Source: an uncultured Lachnospiraceae bacterium
Lineage (GTDB): Bacteria; Bacillota; Clostridia; Lachnospirales; Lachnospiraceae
Assembly: GCA_934364805.1 (NCBI GenBank)
Contig: CAKRMH010000015.1
Span: forward strand, 7,570 to 71,569
DNA length: 64,000 bases
Reading direction: 5' to 3'
Shown one piece after another: positions 9,170 through 16,995 of this stretch. Within the stretch, counting starts at the first letter, position 1, and the number at the start of each line of letters is the position of its first letter. Position numbers and translations under genes: made by a program. The notes under the pieces were generated by a model that was given only the letters and a program-made list of their open reading frames with translations, was not told where the DNA came from and ran no database searches.

Positions 9170-10543
9170 ATGAGAGAAAAATATGAAAGTCTTTCACTGG
9201 TTGTCCTGAGAGACCTTGCGAAAGCACGTGGAATGAAAGGCATATCAGGTATGAAGAAATCAGAACTGGTGGAACGCATGCTGGAAGAGGACGAGAAAGA
9301 ACTTGGACATGGCAGAGAGAATGGAAGAGAGAATACAAACTCTGCAAAACATAAGAATTTCTATGCTGCAAAAGAAAATACAGACAATGTGGTAAGGGAA
9401 GAGAATGCTTCTCTTGACAGCGGGCAGATGGCGAACGGAATACTCGAGGTAATGCCGGATGGATTTGGATTTATCCGTTGTGAGAATTATCTTCCGGGAG
9501 AGAATGATGTTTACGTTGCACCATCGCAGATACGCAGATTTAATCTGAAGACTGGAGACATCATATGTGGTAATACACGTGTGAAGAATCAGGGCGAGAA
9601 GTTTTCCGCTCTTTTATATGTGACAAGCGTGAACGGATATCCACCTTCAGAGGCACAGAAGCGTGCAAACTTCGAAGATCTGACACCGATTTTTCCGAAT
9701 GTCAGGCTGCGTCTTGAAAGACCGGGCGGAAGTGTTGCAATGCGCATCGTGGATCTGATCTCTCCAGTCGGCAAAGGACAGCGAGGCATGATCGTTTCCC
9801 AGCCGAAGGCAGGTAAGACGACACTTCTAAAAGAAATTGCAAGATCAGTAAAACATAATAATCCGGAAATGCATCTCATTATCCTTCTGATCGATGAAAG
9901 ACCGGAAGAAGTTACCGATATTAAGGAAGCGATTGAAGGAGAGAATGTTGAAGTAATCTATTCCACCTTTGACGAACTACCGGAGCATCATAAACGTGTT
10001 TCGGAAATGGTAATCGAGCGGGCGAAGAGACTGGTCGAGCACAAGAAAGATGTCATGATTCTTCTCGACAGTATTACCCGTCTTGCGAGAGCGTATAACC
10101 TGACGGTTCCGCCAAGTGGAAGAACTTTATCCGGGGGACTTGATCCGGCAGCGCTTCATATGCCAAAGCGGTTTTTTGGTGCAGCACGTAATATGCGTGA
10201 GGGCGGAAGCCTTACGATTCTTGCAACAGCACTTGTGGATACCGGAAGCAAGATGGATGACGTTGTGTTTGAGGAATTTAAAGGAACCGGCAATATGGAG
10301 CTTGTGCTTGACCGTAAGCTCTCCGAGAAGCGCATTTTCCCTGCAGTAGATATTGTAAAATCCGGAACAAGAAGAGAAGATCTTTTGCTGGATGAAGACG
10401 AAAGAGCAGCAGTTGATAATATGCGTAAGGCGTTTAACGGCATGCGGGCAGAGGAAGCTGTGGAGAATATCTTAAATATGTTTGCTCATACGAGAAATAA
10501 CGCCGAATTTATACAGATGGTACGCAAAAACAGAATCTTATAG
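9170..10543 (+). CDS. rho: Transcription termination factor Rho
   Basis: Hexameric RNA-dependent ATPase that ends untranslated transcription. In 457 residues: an N-terminal Rho_N/SAP-like domain (1-42), a polar Asn/Glu/Lys-rich linker (about 43-86), the cold-shock RNA-binding domain with MPDGFGFIRC (about 87-165), and the RecA-like motor with SQPKAGKTTLLKEIA, LLIDERPEEVTD and LLDSITRLARAYN. The variable linker is common in Firmicute and actinobacterial Rho proteins. The next gene, rpmE, has its own promoter directly behind the rho stop. The start ATG follows AGGAGATTGA. Confidence 0.97.
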   Translation: MREKYESLSLVVLRDLAKARGMKGISGMKKSELVERMLEEDEKELGHGRENGRENTNSAKHKNFYAAKENTDNVVREENASLDSGQMANGILEVMPDGFGFIRCENYLPGENDVYVAPSQIRRFNLKTGDIICGNTRVKNQGEKFSALLYVTSVNGYPPSEAQKRANFEDLTPIFPNVRLRLERPGGSVAMRIVDLISPVGKGQRGMIVSQPKAGKTTLLKEIARSVKHNNPEMHLIILLIDERPEEVTDIKEAIEGENVEVIYSTFDELPEHHKRVSEMVIERAKRLVEHKKDVMILLDSITRLARAYNLTVPPSGRTLSGGLDPAALHMPKRFFGAARNMREGGSLTILATALVDTGSKMDDVVFEEFKGTGNMELVLDRKLSEKRIFPAVDIVKSGTRREDLLLDEDERAAVDNMRKAFNGMRAEEAVENILNMFAHTRNNAEFIQMVRKNRIL

Positions 10544-10560
10544 AATTTTTCTATAAGGTA

Positions 10561-10589
10561 TTGCAATCGCAATAGCGGTATGCTACAAT
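10561..10589 (+). promoter_or_regulatory. Promoter of rpmE with about 130-nt leader
   Basis: TTGCAA (10561-10566), a 17-bp spacer and TACAAT (10584-10589) with an upstream TGC giving an extended -10. It lies 17 nt behind the rho stop. The leader from about 10596 to 10725 could carry control of L31 synthesis, but I recognise no known motif there. Confidence 0.65.
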
Positions 10590-10725
10590 AAATAAGCTGT
10601 TTATCGGGATGTAAACGGACGAACGTGTCGTTCTTTGTAATAAGTATCATATGCGGATCGGGCATACGGGTATAGAAGAATGAAGCTGACAATAAAACGA
10701 TAAGAACATAGAAGAGGTGAAAATC

Positions 10726-10932
10726 ATGAGAGAAGGAATCCATCCAGATTATTATCAGGCAACTGTAACTTGTAACTGTGGTAACACATTTGTAACAGGA
10801 TCTACAAAGGAAGATATCCACGTAGAAATCTGTTCTAAATGCCATCCATTCTATACTGGACAGCAGAAAGCTAACCAGGCTCGTGGACGTATCGAACAGT
10901 TCAACAAGAAATATGGTATGAAACAGAACTAA
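10726..10932 (+). CDS. rpmE: 50S ribosomal protein L31, zinc-binding form
   Basis: Ribosomal protein of the large subunit. The 68 residues are of the C+ (zinc) type: Cys residues in TCNCGN and ICSKCHP supply the metal ligands. Zinc-free paralogues replace this form under zinc limitation in many bacteria; no paralogue is present in the window. The start is the ATG at 10726 after AGAGGTG. It has its own promoter and is followed by a terminator that partly isolates it from yqhQ. Confidence 0.96.
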   Translation: MREGIHPDYYQATVTCNCGNTFVTGSTKEDIHVEICSKCHPFYTGQQKANQARGRIEQFNKKYGMKQN

Positions 10933-10951
10933 TTTTTTTAGTAGTGCAGAT

Positions 10952-10985
10952 AAAGGTTGAGGTTGCGAAATCTCAACCTTTTTTA
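10952..10985 (+). terminator. Terminator behind rpmE
   Basis: A 10-bp stem AAAGGTTGAG/CTCAACCTTT (10952-10961 and 10972-10981) followed by T residues. yqhQ starts 19 nt later, so it probably depends on read-through or an unseen promoter. Confidence 0.75.
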
Positions 10986-11003
10986 ACGAAGAGGGAAATT
11001 TAT

Positions 11004-11915
11004 ATGAGGTATTCGGGAGTTGGCGGTCAGGCTGTCATGGAAGGCGTTATGATGAAGAATCAGGAAAAATACGCCGTGGCTGTACGAAAGCCGGATCAGG
11101 AGATTGCAATAAAAGTCTCCGAATATAAGGGAATTGTCCAGAATAAGAAAATACGTAATCTCCCAATTGTAAGGGGAGTACTTAGTTTTATAGAGTCATT
11201 GTATCTTGGTATGAGTACACTGACATATTCTGCTTCTTTCTTTGAAGAGGAAGAAGATGGAAAAACTCCAAAAGAGAAAACGAAAAAGGATGAGAAAAAA
11301 GATGCTGTTATTATGGGCGGAACAGTCGCATTTTCCATTGTATTAGCACTTGCGATCTTTTTTGTGCTTCCATATTATCTTTCGGGAATATTTGGCAGGA
11401 TGATTGAGTCATCAGCAGTATTAGCCTTGGTTGAAGGGCTGATCCGTCTTGCAATCTTTATTGGTTATATTGCACTCATATCATTGATGCCGGATATTAA
11501 ACGGGTATTTATGTATCATGGTGCAGAACATAAATGTATTAACTGCATTGAACATGGGATGGAACTTAATGTTGAGAATGTAAGAAAAAGTTCCAAACAG
11601 CATAAACGTTGTGGAACAAGTTTTCTGCTTATTGTTATGCTGATCAGTATCTTTTTCTTTATGTTTATCCAGGTGGATTCCAGAGTGCTCAGACTGGTGC
11701 TCAGACTGGTACTCATTCCTGTGATCGCAGGGGTGTCTTATGAATTTATCCGTCTGGCAGGAAGATATGATAACTGGTTTGTAAATGCACTTAGCCAGCC
11801 GGGACTCTGGATGCAGAGATTAACAACAAAAGAGCCGGATGATGAGATGATTGAGGTTGGAATTGCTTCGGTAGAGGCAGTGTTTGACTGGAGAGCATGG
11901 CAGAAGGAAGCGTAA
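11004..11915 (+). CDS. DUF1385 family membrane protein (YqhQ-like)
   Basis: A 303-residue membrane protein of the DUF1385 family, named YqhQ in Bacillus. It begins with the conserved SGVGGQAVMEGVMMK block, contains a charged loop with a Glu/Lys run (about 90-115), four or five hydrophobic segments, and the conserved cytosolic YHGAEHKCINCIEHG motif with a Cys/His cluster that suggests metal binding. The molecular role is not established. Its place before prmC and prfA is conserved in many Clostridia and Bacilli. The start is the ATG at 11004 after GAGGGAAA; the longer frame from 10944 crosses the terminator. Confidence 0.88.
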   Translation: MRYSGVGGQAVMEGVMMKNQEKYAVAVRKPDQEIAIKVSEYKGIVQNKKIRNLPIVRGVLSFIESLYLGMSTLTYSASFFEEEEDGKTPKEKTKKDEKKDAVIMGGTVAFSIVLALAIFFVLPYYLSGIFGRMIESSAVLALVEGLIRLAIFIGYIALISLMPDIKRVFMYHGAEHKCINCIEHGMELNVENVRKSSKQHKRCGTSFLLIVMLISIFFFMFIQVDSRVLRLVLRLVLIPVIAGVSYEFIRLAGRYDNWFVNALSQPGLWMQRLTTKEPDDEMIEVGIASVEAVFDWRAWQKEA

Positions 11916-11916
11916 A

Positions 11917-12744
11917 ATGACTTATTGTGAGGCAGTGGCTGCAGGTGAAAAAATATTAAATAATGTAGGAATATCGGATTCCAGAATTGATTCATGGCTG
12001 CTTCTTGAGATGGCATGCAGGATTGACCGTAATTTTTATTATATGCATATGGATGAAGAGATGACATCCGAACAGATCGAAGAATTCAAATCTCTGCTGA
12101 AAAAAAGAGGGGAACACATTCCGCTTCAGTATATTACCGGAGAACAGGAATTTATGGGACTCACTTTTCATGTGAATTCCCATGTGCTGATTCCGAGACA
12201 GGACACAGAGACGCTGGTAGAAGAAGCATTAAAGCTTGCAAAGCCGGGAATGAAGATTATGGATATGTGCACCGGTTCCGGCTGCATTCTGATCAGCATT
12301 TTAAAAAATGTGAAAGATACAAGCGGATGTGGATTTGATATTTCCAAACAGGCAATCAATGTGGCCAAGGAAAATGCAAAACTGAATGAGGTGGTTGCGG
12401 ATTTTGAGAAGAGCGACCTGTTTGAACATGTGACAGAACGGTATGATATGATCGTGTCGAATCCGCCGTATATCAAAACAGAGGAGATCGTAAAACTGAT
12501 GCCGGAGGTATCTGAATTTGAGCCGGTTCAGGCGTTGGATGGAAAAGAAGACGGATTGTTCTTCTACAGGAAGATCATCAAAGAATGCCGGGATTATCTG
12601 AACCCGGGAGGATATGTACTCTTTGAGATTGGATATGACCAGGGTGAGGATGTTTCCGAAATGATGAAATATGCTGGATTTTTAAATGTACATGTAGTAA
12701 AAGACTTAGCTCGTAATGACCGTGTCGTAATTGGAATGTTGTAG
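11917..12744 (+). CDS. prmC: Peptide chain release factor N5-glutamine methyltransferase
   Basis: Methylates the GGQ glutamine of release factors, raising termination efficiency, and acts in the cytosol on the product of the next gene. The 275 residues contain the N-terminal helical substrate-binding domain, the SAM-binding MDMCTGSGCI motif, and the catalytic SNPPYI (NPPY), which contacts the glutamine side chain. The ATG at 11917 follows the yqhQ stop by one base, with AAGGAAG overlapping that stop, so the genes are translationally coupled. Confidence 0.96.
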   Translation: MTYCEAVAAGEKILNNVGISDSRIDSWLLLEMACRIDRNFYYMHMDEEMTSEQIEEFKSLLKKRGEHIPLQYITGEQEFMGLTFHVNSHVLIPRQDTETLVEEALKLAKPGMKIMDMCTGSGCILISILKNVKDTSGCGFDISKQAINVAKENAKLNEVVADFEKSDLFEHVTERYDMIVSNPPYIKTEEIVKLMPEVSEFEPVQALDGKEDGLFFYRKIIKECRDYLNPGGYVLFEIGYDQGEDVSEMMKYAGFLNVHVVKDLARNDRVVIGML

Positions 12745-12808
12745 CGTTGCTGCGCAGAATTTCAATGGATAAAACGACTAAGAAGCTGATCAAGAAAGAG
12801 GTAAGAGA

Positions 12809-13885
12809 ATGTTTGATAAATTAGATGATACTTTACGTCACTATGAAGAATTGATGAATACATTAAGTGAGCCGGATGTTGCGAATGACGCAGCACGTTT
12901 CCGTAAGCTCATGAAAGAGCAGAGTGATCTCGCTCCAATCGTAGAAACCTATAAAGAATATAAACAGTGTAAGCAGAATATTGAAGATTCCCTTGCAATG
13001 TTAAAGGAAGAATCCGATGAGGAAATGAGAGAGCTTGCCAAGGAAGAACTGAATGATTCGAAGGCACGTCTGGAAGAATTGGAGAACAAACTGAAGATCC
13101 TGTTGCTTCCAAAAGACCCGAATGATGACAAGAACGTTATTGTTGAGATCCGTGCAGGTGCAGGCGGAGATGAGGCAGCGCTTTTTGCCGCTGAGATTTA
13201 CCGTATGTATATCCATTATGCAGAGAGCCAGAAGTGGAAGATTGAAACTCTTGAGATGGAAGAGATCGGAATTGGTGGAATGAAGTCCGTAAACTTTATG
13301 CTTTCCGGACCGAGTGTATACTCCAAGATGAAATACGAATCAGGAGTACATCGTGTACAGCGAGTACCGGAAACAGAATCTGCAGGACGTATCCACACTT
13401 CAACGATCACAGTTGCAGTTATGCCGGAAGCAGAAGATGTCGATGTTAAGATTGAGGATAAAGACATCCGAATCGATGTTATGAGAGCTTCTGGAAATGG
13501 TGGACAGTGTGTCAACACAACTGACTCTGCAGTCCGTCTGACCCATTATCCAACTGGTATTGTAATTTACAGCCAGACGGAGAAATCGCAGATCCAGAAT
13601 AAGGAAAAGGCATTTGCGTTACTGCGTACCAAGCTATATGACCTGGAGTTACAGAAGAAACAGGATGCAGAGTCCGCAGCAAGAAGAAGCCAGATCGGTA
13701 CTGGAGATCGTTCTGAGAAGATCCGTACCTATAACTTCCCACAGGGACGTGTTACGGATCACCGTATCAACCTTACGCTGTATAAACTGGACAAGATCAT
13801 GAATGGAGACATTCAGGAGATCATTGATGCATGTATTGCAGCCGACCAGGCGAAAAAACTTGCAAATATGCAGGATGAAGGCTAA
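12809..13885 (+). CDS. prfA: Peptide chain release factor 1
   Basis: Recognises UAG and UAA and releases the nascent chain. The 358 residues are full length. The GGQ motif is at 231-233 in SGNGGQCVNTTDSA, with the codon-recognition tripeptide region as PET (187-189), a form of the class 1 RF1 PxT motif. It follows its modifying enzyme PrmC by 64 nt. A strong terminator marks the end of the conserved block and the left edge of the accessory island. Confidence 0.97.
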   Translation: MFDKLDDTLRHYEELMNTLSEPDVANDAARFRKLMKEQSDLAPIVETYKEYKQCKQNIEDSLAMLKEESDEEMRELAKEELNDSKARLEELENKLKILLLPKDPNDDKNVIVEIRAGAGGDEAALFAAEIYRMYIHYAESQKWKIETLEMEEIGIGGMKSVNFMLSGPSVYSKMKYESGVHRVQRVPETESAGRIHTSTITVAVMPEAEDVDVKIEDKDIRIDVMRASGNGGQCVNTTDSAVRLTHYPTGIVIYSQTEKSQIQNKEKAFALLRTKLYDLELQKKQDAESAARRSQIGTGDRSEKIRTYNFPQGRVTDHRINLTLYKLDKIMNGDIQEIIDACIAADQAKKLANMQDEG

Positions 13886-13892
13886 AAACCTA

Positions 13893-13930
13893 CACGGTCT
13901 TTGATATAGTCAAAAGACCGTGTTTTTTTG
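13893..13930 (+). terminator. Terminator behind prfA
   Basis: A stem CACGGTCTTT/AAAGACCGTG with additional TGA/TCA pairing and a single-base bulge, followed by seven T residues (13893-13929). It marks the boundary with the accessory island. Confidence 0.88.
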
Positions 13931-13962
13931 TTTGGATGTATGCATAGACCTATAGAAAGTAT

Positions 13963-14002
13963 TTTAAAAACCTTTAAAAACCTCAACTGTTGATTGACTA
14001 TG
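13963..14002. repeat. Repeat A, copy 1: tandem 10-mers plus palindrome TCAACtGTTGA
   Basis: The 10-mer TTTAAAAACC is repeated in tandem (13963-13972 and 13973-13982). It is followed by TCAACTGTTGATTGACTATG, whose core TCAAC-t-GTTGA is palindromic. The block matches copy 2 at 17281-17308 over about 28 bp. Both copies lie upstream of a toxin-antitoxin promoter. The role is unknown; a protein-binding or recombination site is possible. Confidence 0.7.
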
Positions 14003-14038
14003 TTTTTTATAAATAAAAAGAGTTAAAAAGAATATAAT

Positions 14039-14058
14039 TATGGTATAATTAGACCATA
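14039..14058 (+). promoter_or_regulatory. Extended -10 promoter and operator dyad of the Phd/YefM-ParE module
   Basis: TATAAT (14044-14049) with TGG just upstream forms an extended -10. It lies inside the inverted repeat TATGGT-N8-ACCATA (14039-14044 and 14053-14058). No good -35 was found. Antitoxins of this family repress their own promoter, so this dyad is the expected operator, by inference. Confidence 0.6.
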
Positions 14059-14076
14059 AACAAGGAGGTGTATGTT

Positions 14077-14337
14077 ATGCCACAAATAATTCCAATTAAA
14101 GACTTGAAGAATACATCGGAGATATCTGATATGTGCCATAGGGCAGAGGAACCAATTTATGTTACGAAAAATGGCTATGGCGATATGGTAATTATGAGCA
14201 TGGAGATTTATGAGTCAACCATGAGACAGATTGCCATGTACAGAGACATAGAGATATCTGAAAAGCAGATAGAGGCAGGACAGGTAAAGGATGCCAGAAC
14301 AGCACTTAGAGAAACGAGAGCAAAGTATGGCTTATAA
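14077..14337 (+). CDS. Type II antitoxin, Phd/YefM family
   Basis: An 86-residue antitoxin. The N-terminal half has the Phd/YefM pattern (PIKDLKNTSEISDMC, then EEPIYVTKNGYGDMVIMSMEIYE), which folds as a DNA-binding dimer. The charged C-terminal tail (SEKQIEAGQVKDARTALRE) should wrap around and neutralise the toxin encoded next. The ATG at 14077 is chosen over a GTG at 14068 because AGGAGG at 14063-14068 is then spaced 8 nt. It overlaps the toxin gene by 11 nt. It belongs to cassette 1 of the island. Confidence 0.88.
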   Translation: MPQIIPIKDLKNTSEISDMCHRAEEPIYVTKNGYGDMVIMSMEIYESTMRQIAMYRDIEISEKQIEAGQVKDARTALRETRAKYGL

Positions 14338-14638
14338 ATTAAATGTCACAGAGCATGCCGATGAATTGCTTGATAATTTGGTGTATCATTTGATTTATCG
14401 CTTAAAGAATAAACAGGCAGCGAAGCATCTGTTAGATAGTATTGATGTAATCTATGACAGGCTGGAGGTCCATCCTTTTCAGTTTCCCGAATGCAGAGAT
14501 GCATATCTTGCTAAGAAAGGATATCGTGAGGCAGTTGTGCCACAGATGAATTATATTATCATTTTTGATGTGAGGGCAGATGTAGTAAATGTAGTTGGTA
14601 TTTTTCATCAGTTAGAGAATTATCCAAATAAACTGTAA
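14327..14638 (+). CDS. Type II toxin, RelE/ParE family
   Basis: A 103-residue toxin of the RelE/ParE superfamily. Seen are an N-terminal beta strand (YKLNVTEHADELLDNL), two helices with LKNKQAAKHLLDSIDVIYDRL, HPFQFPECRD, the GYREAVVPQMNYIIIFDV strand pair and a final VVNVVGIFHQ strand. Whether it cuts ribosome-bound mRNA (RelE type) or inhibits gyrase (ParE type) cannot be told from sequence. The start is the ATG at 14327 inside the antitoxin's last codons, a usual toxin-antitoxin arrangement. A terminator follows 16 nt after the stop. Confidence 0.87.
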   Translation: MAYKLNVTEHADELLDNLVYHLIYRLKNKQAAKHLLDSIDVIYDRLEVHPFQFPECRDAYLAKKGYREAVVPQMNYIIIFDVRADVVNVVGIFHQLENYPNKL

Positions 14639-14654
14639 TATGCTTGGGGAGCTC

Positions 14655-14686
14655 AGAGTCAGTCGAAAGGCTGGCTCTAATTTTTT
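14655..14686 (+). terminator. Terminator behind the ParE-type toxin gene
   Basis: A 10-bp stem with two G-U pairs (14655-14664 and 14669-14678), closed by a GAAA tetraloop and followed by a T run. Confidence 0.8.
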
Positions 14687-14720
14687 GCCCTCTTTTCGCA
14701 GTCGGAAAGATAATTGAGCA

Positions 14721-14759
14721 GTTCATGCAACTTCTCAAGAATAATTCCAAGACAATCTT
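14721..14759. repeat. Repeat B, copy 1 (coding remnant)
   Basis: A 39-bp segment beginning GTTCATGCAACTTCTCAAGA matches 18106-18144 at 36 of 39 positions. Both copies can be read in a plus-strand frame giving QL(L/F)KNN(S/F)KTI. In this copy the frame stays open from 14641 to the TAA at 14809-14811. This suggests the tail of a lost coding gene, a remnant of a mobile element. Confidence 0.7.
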
Positions 14760-14828
14760 TAAAGAAATTAAGGCTAGAGCTAACATAGCACATACCTATG
14801 ATTGCGGGTAAAGAATATAAGATTGTAA

Positions 14829-14872
14829 AATAAGTGACTGTCCATTCGTTCATTTGGAAACAGTCGCTTATT
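14829..14872. terminator. Hairpin C, copy 1: convergent terminator holding the XRE stop codon
   Basis: A 13-bp stem with one G-U pair (14829-14841 and 14860-14872) with T-rich flanks on the right. The stop codon of the minus-strand XRE gene (14868-14870) is inside the right arm. Sequence and loop (TCCATT...TTTGGAA) are shared with hairpin C2 at 18370-18415, so the two are homologous. Confidence 0.75.
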
Positions 14873-15197
14873 TTTTGCATAGTCCTTTCAAATATGCTTG
14901 AAGCAGCATTTTATCTTGCGAGGATAACTCATTGTAGGAGTTTAACAAATCTTGTTGTTCTAATGTGAGGGATTCATCACGTAAAGGATTTGTATCAAAA
15001 GAAAAAAATTCAGAGAGACTCATATTAAATCCTTTGCATATTTTTTCGAGAGTAATTATGGTTGGACAGGTTTGACGGTTAAATATGTTGTTTAAGCTTG
15101 AATATGCAATATTGGATTCTTTCGCAAGCTTGTAAAGTGTCCAATGCTTAAACTCAAGTAGTTGCTGTATTCTATTCAATACACTTTGTTCAATCAA
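14868..15197 (-). CDS. XRE-family helix-turn-helix regulator (cassette 1)
   Basis: A 109-residue DNA-binding protein. The HTH spans about residues 8-62: WTLYKLAKESNIAYSSLNNI, then CPTIITLEKICKGFNMSLSEFF, the standard Cro/C1 fold. The C-terminal 40 residues (LTLEQQDLLNSYNELSSQDK) resemble the short helical tail of such proteins. The TTG at 15197 is preferred because GAAAGTGAG lies about 7 nt before it; a GTG at 15206 is possible but poorly spaced. It is divergent from the 498-residue surface protein gene, and a perfect palindrome lies in that gene's promoter, so it probably represses it. The stop codon lies inside a hairpin shared with cassette 2. Confidence 0.87.
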   Translation of the reverse strand: MIEQSVLNRIQQLLEFKHWTLYKLAKESNIAYSSLNNIFNRQTCPTIITLEKICKGFNMSLSEFFSFDTNPLRDESLTLEQQDLLNSYNELSSQDKMLLQAYLKGLCKK

Positions 15198-15278
15198 ATA
15201 TATCACTCACTTTCGTTTGCTTTATGTAATTGTAATTATTTTGAGAAATAATACATAGATATAAAAATGAATAATAAC

Positions 15279-15307
15279 TTGAAAATATAACTCAAATGAG
15301 TTATATT
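15279..15307 (+). promoter_or_regulatory. Promoter of the cassette 1 surface protein with perfect 24-nt palindromic operator
   Basis: TTGAAA (15279-15284), a 17-bp spacer and TATATT (15302-15307). Spacer and -10 coincide with a perfect inverted repeat, AATATAACTCA (15284-15294), two A residues, TGAGTTATATT (15297-15307). A repressor bound here would block RNA polymerase; the divergent XRE protein is the obvious candidate. The leader before the ATG at 15424 is about 110 nt. Confidence 0.72.
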
Positions 15308-15423
15308 GAAATAGGTGTTTGCGAGACTATTTTAATTTATACTAGCATGTACTGTGAGCACAAATTCCGATTTCAATAGTTTCATAATTACCTATTACAT
15401 AAAGATTAAAAAGGAGAGATTTT

Positions 15424-16920
15424 ATGAAAAAGAAAAGGTTAGCCACTTGTATAGCGGCAGCAACACTTGCAGTTGCTACAATTTTTACAGGAAGTAATCT
15501 TCCAAGTGTTCAGGCTGCAGACGTAGCAGACAAGACAGTTATAGAATTGGGTGTAGATGGTGATTATCAGGAGAAAAAGCTGACAACCGCAGATACACAA
15601 GCTATTGCAAATCAAATGGGATATGGATATTTTGGCGGAAATGTTGTTGTGTGTGGTAAGAATACACAGGCATATATTGATTGGGAGAAAAGCAGTATTC
15701 CATATTGGAAAGCATATAGGTCTGAAGTGATCGTTCCTAGTGTATCAAGAGATACAGATGGCAATTTAGTTATCGAAAAAGATACAGATGGTGAATTAAA
15801 AACAAAGTATGTTGGTGGATTGGTTTGGAATGGTTCGAAATATAGACCAGCGGTAGAACCTGATATGTATATAAAAGGATTTAATGTTTTGCCAAAAGAA
15901 AATTGGGATGCATCAGATTGGTGGTCTCACAATCATTTGAATTGTTTAAATGAAAATATGGGTTCTACAGAAATAGGTGGAGCTGATTATGATAAGTACA
16001 AAAATAATCGAATCGATGATGTATATATTATTCGAGTATATTATACAGCAGATGACTTGGGAAACCTTACGATGGCAGGCGGACTTGATGTTTATGGGGA
16101 GAATAATACGGATACATATGGAGACAGTCTTTCATCAGGTGATGAATGGAGTAAATATTATACACTTGAGAATAGAACATGTAGTTATGTAGATTTCTGG
16201 ATTCTCCCAGAAGGTGTATCAACCGTCTTAAATTTTGCTGATGAGACTCCAGCTCCAACACCAAGTGAAGATAATTACACAGTTGATTTAGCTGATTCAC
16301 AGATAGTTTCTGCTGATACATTTGCTTCAATCTTAGCTGAGAATGCTACGAAAGATGTTATCATCAAGTCAAATAACAATGTAACATTCACATTTGCAAA
16401 AGGAACGATGGCAAGTGTAGAAGGAAAGACAGAATATGATTTTTCTACATCCATTAATAGTGCTTATGCAGCTACAATGCCATCCTATATTACAAAGGAT
16501 AATTTTGTATCGCAGATTAACTTCAACTATTCAGGCAAGTTACCAGCAACAGCAAACATCCGCTTCTATGCAGGAACAGAGTATGCAGGTCAGACACTCT
16601 ATTATTCACTTATGAATGCTGACAATACTTTTGCAGAGGTTCAGGCTGTCGTAGTAGATGTCGATGGTTATATGACGGTAAAGCAAGACCATTGTTCAAA
16701 CTATGTTGTAACAAAGACAGAGCCAAAGTTACCAAGCAACAATGATACAAAGACTGATGATGGAAATACTACTGTATCAACAGATAAGAATGCATCATCT
16801 ACAAATGCTTCAGTTACATCACCAAAGACTGGTGATATGACGCCAATTGCAATCTATGTTGTGATGGCAGTTGCAGCTGTGGGAGTAATCGTATTTGTAA
16901 AGAGACGCAAAACAGCTTAA
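15424..16920 (+). CDS. Sortase-anchored surface protein with SPKTG signal (cassette 1)
   Basis: A 498-residue exported protein. It has a signal peptide (KKKR, a hydrophobic core, cleavage probably after VQA near 31) and a cell-wall sorting signal at the C terminus: SPKTGD, a hydrophobic span and KRRKTA. Between them are a unique domain (about 35-275) rich in Trp, Tyr and Asp that I do not recognise, a Pro/Thr linker (APTPSEDN), and a second domain ending in GQTLYYSLMNADNTFAEVQA and DGYMTVKQDHCSNYVV, of a kind common in clostridial wall proteins. A Thr/Asn/Ser-rich stalk precedes SPKTG. SPKTG is a known substrate type of clostridial class B sortases, and such a sortase is encoded 2 kb downstream. 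Function unknown; adhesion or ligand binding is a guess. Confidence 0.85.
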   Translation: MKKKRLATCIAAATLAVATIFTGSNLPSVQAADVADKTVIELGVDGDYQEKKLTTADTQAIANQMGYGYFGGNVVVCGKNTQAYIDWEKSSIPYWKAYRSEVIVPSVSRDTDGNLVIEKDTDGELKTKYVGGLVWNGSKYRPAVEPDMYIKGFNVLPKENWDASDWWSHNHLNCLNENMGSTEIGGADYDKYKNNRIDDVYIIRVYYTADDLGNLTMAGGLDVYGENNTDTYGDSLSSGDEWSKYYTLENRTCSYVDFWILPEGVSTVLNFADETPAPTPSEDNYTVDLADSQIVSADTFASILAENATKDVIIKSNNNVTFTFAKGTMASVEGKTEYDFSTSINSAYAATMPSYITKDNFVSQINFNYSGKLPATANIRFYAGTEYAGQTLYYSLMNADNTFAEVQAVVVDVDGYMTVKQDHCSNYVVTKTEPKLPSNNDTKTDDGNTTVSTDKNASSTNASVTSPKTGDMTPIAIYVVMAVAAVGVIVFVKRRKTA

Positions 16921-16947
16921 TTGAATATTAATATTATGAGCATAGTC

Positions 16948-16981
16948 AGACCAGTGATTCTTCGGAGTTGCTGGTCTTTTT
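16948..16981 (+). terminator. Terminator behind the cassette 1 surface protein
   Basis: Outer stem AGACCAG/CTGGTCT (16948-16954 and 16971-16977) with an inner ATTC/GAGT stem closed by a TTCG tetraloop, followed by T residues. Confidence 0.8.
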
Positions 16982-16995
16982 GCATTTCATGAAGT

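Noticed and set aside
7793..9371. Long alternative frames on both strands over malic enzyme and rho, including a 430-residue reading of malic enzyme
   Set aside because: Shadows of the real genes; the extension of malic enzyme beyond 8944 covers its own promoter and matches nothing in the family.
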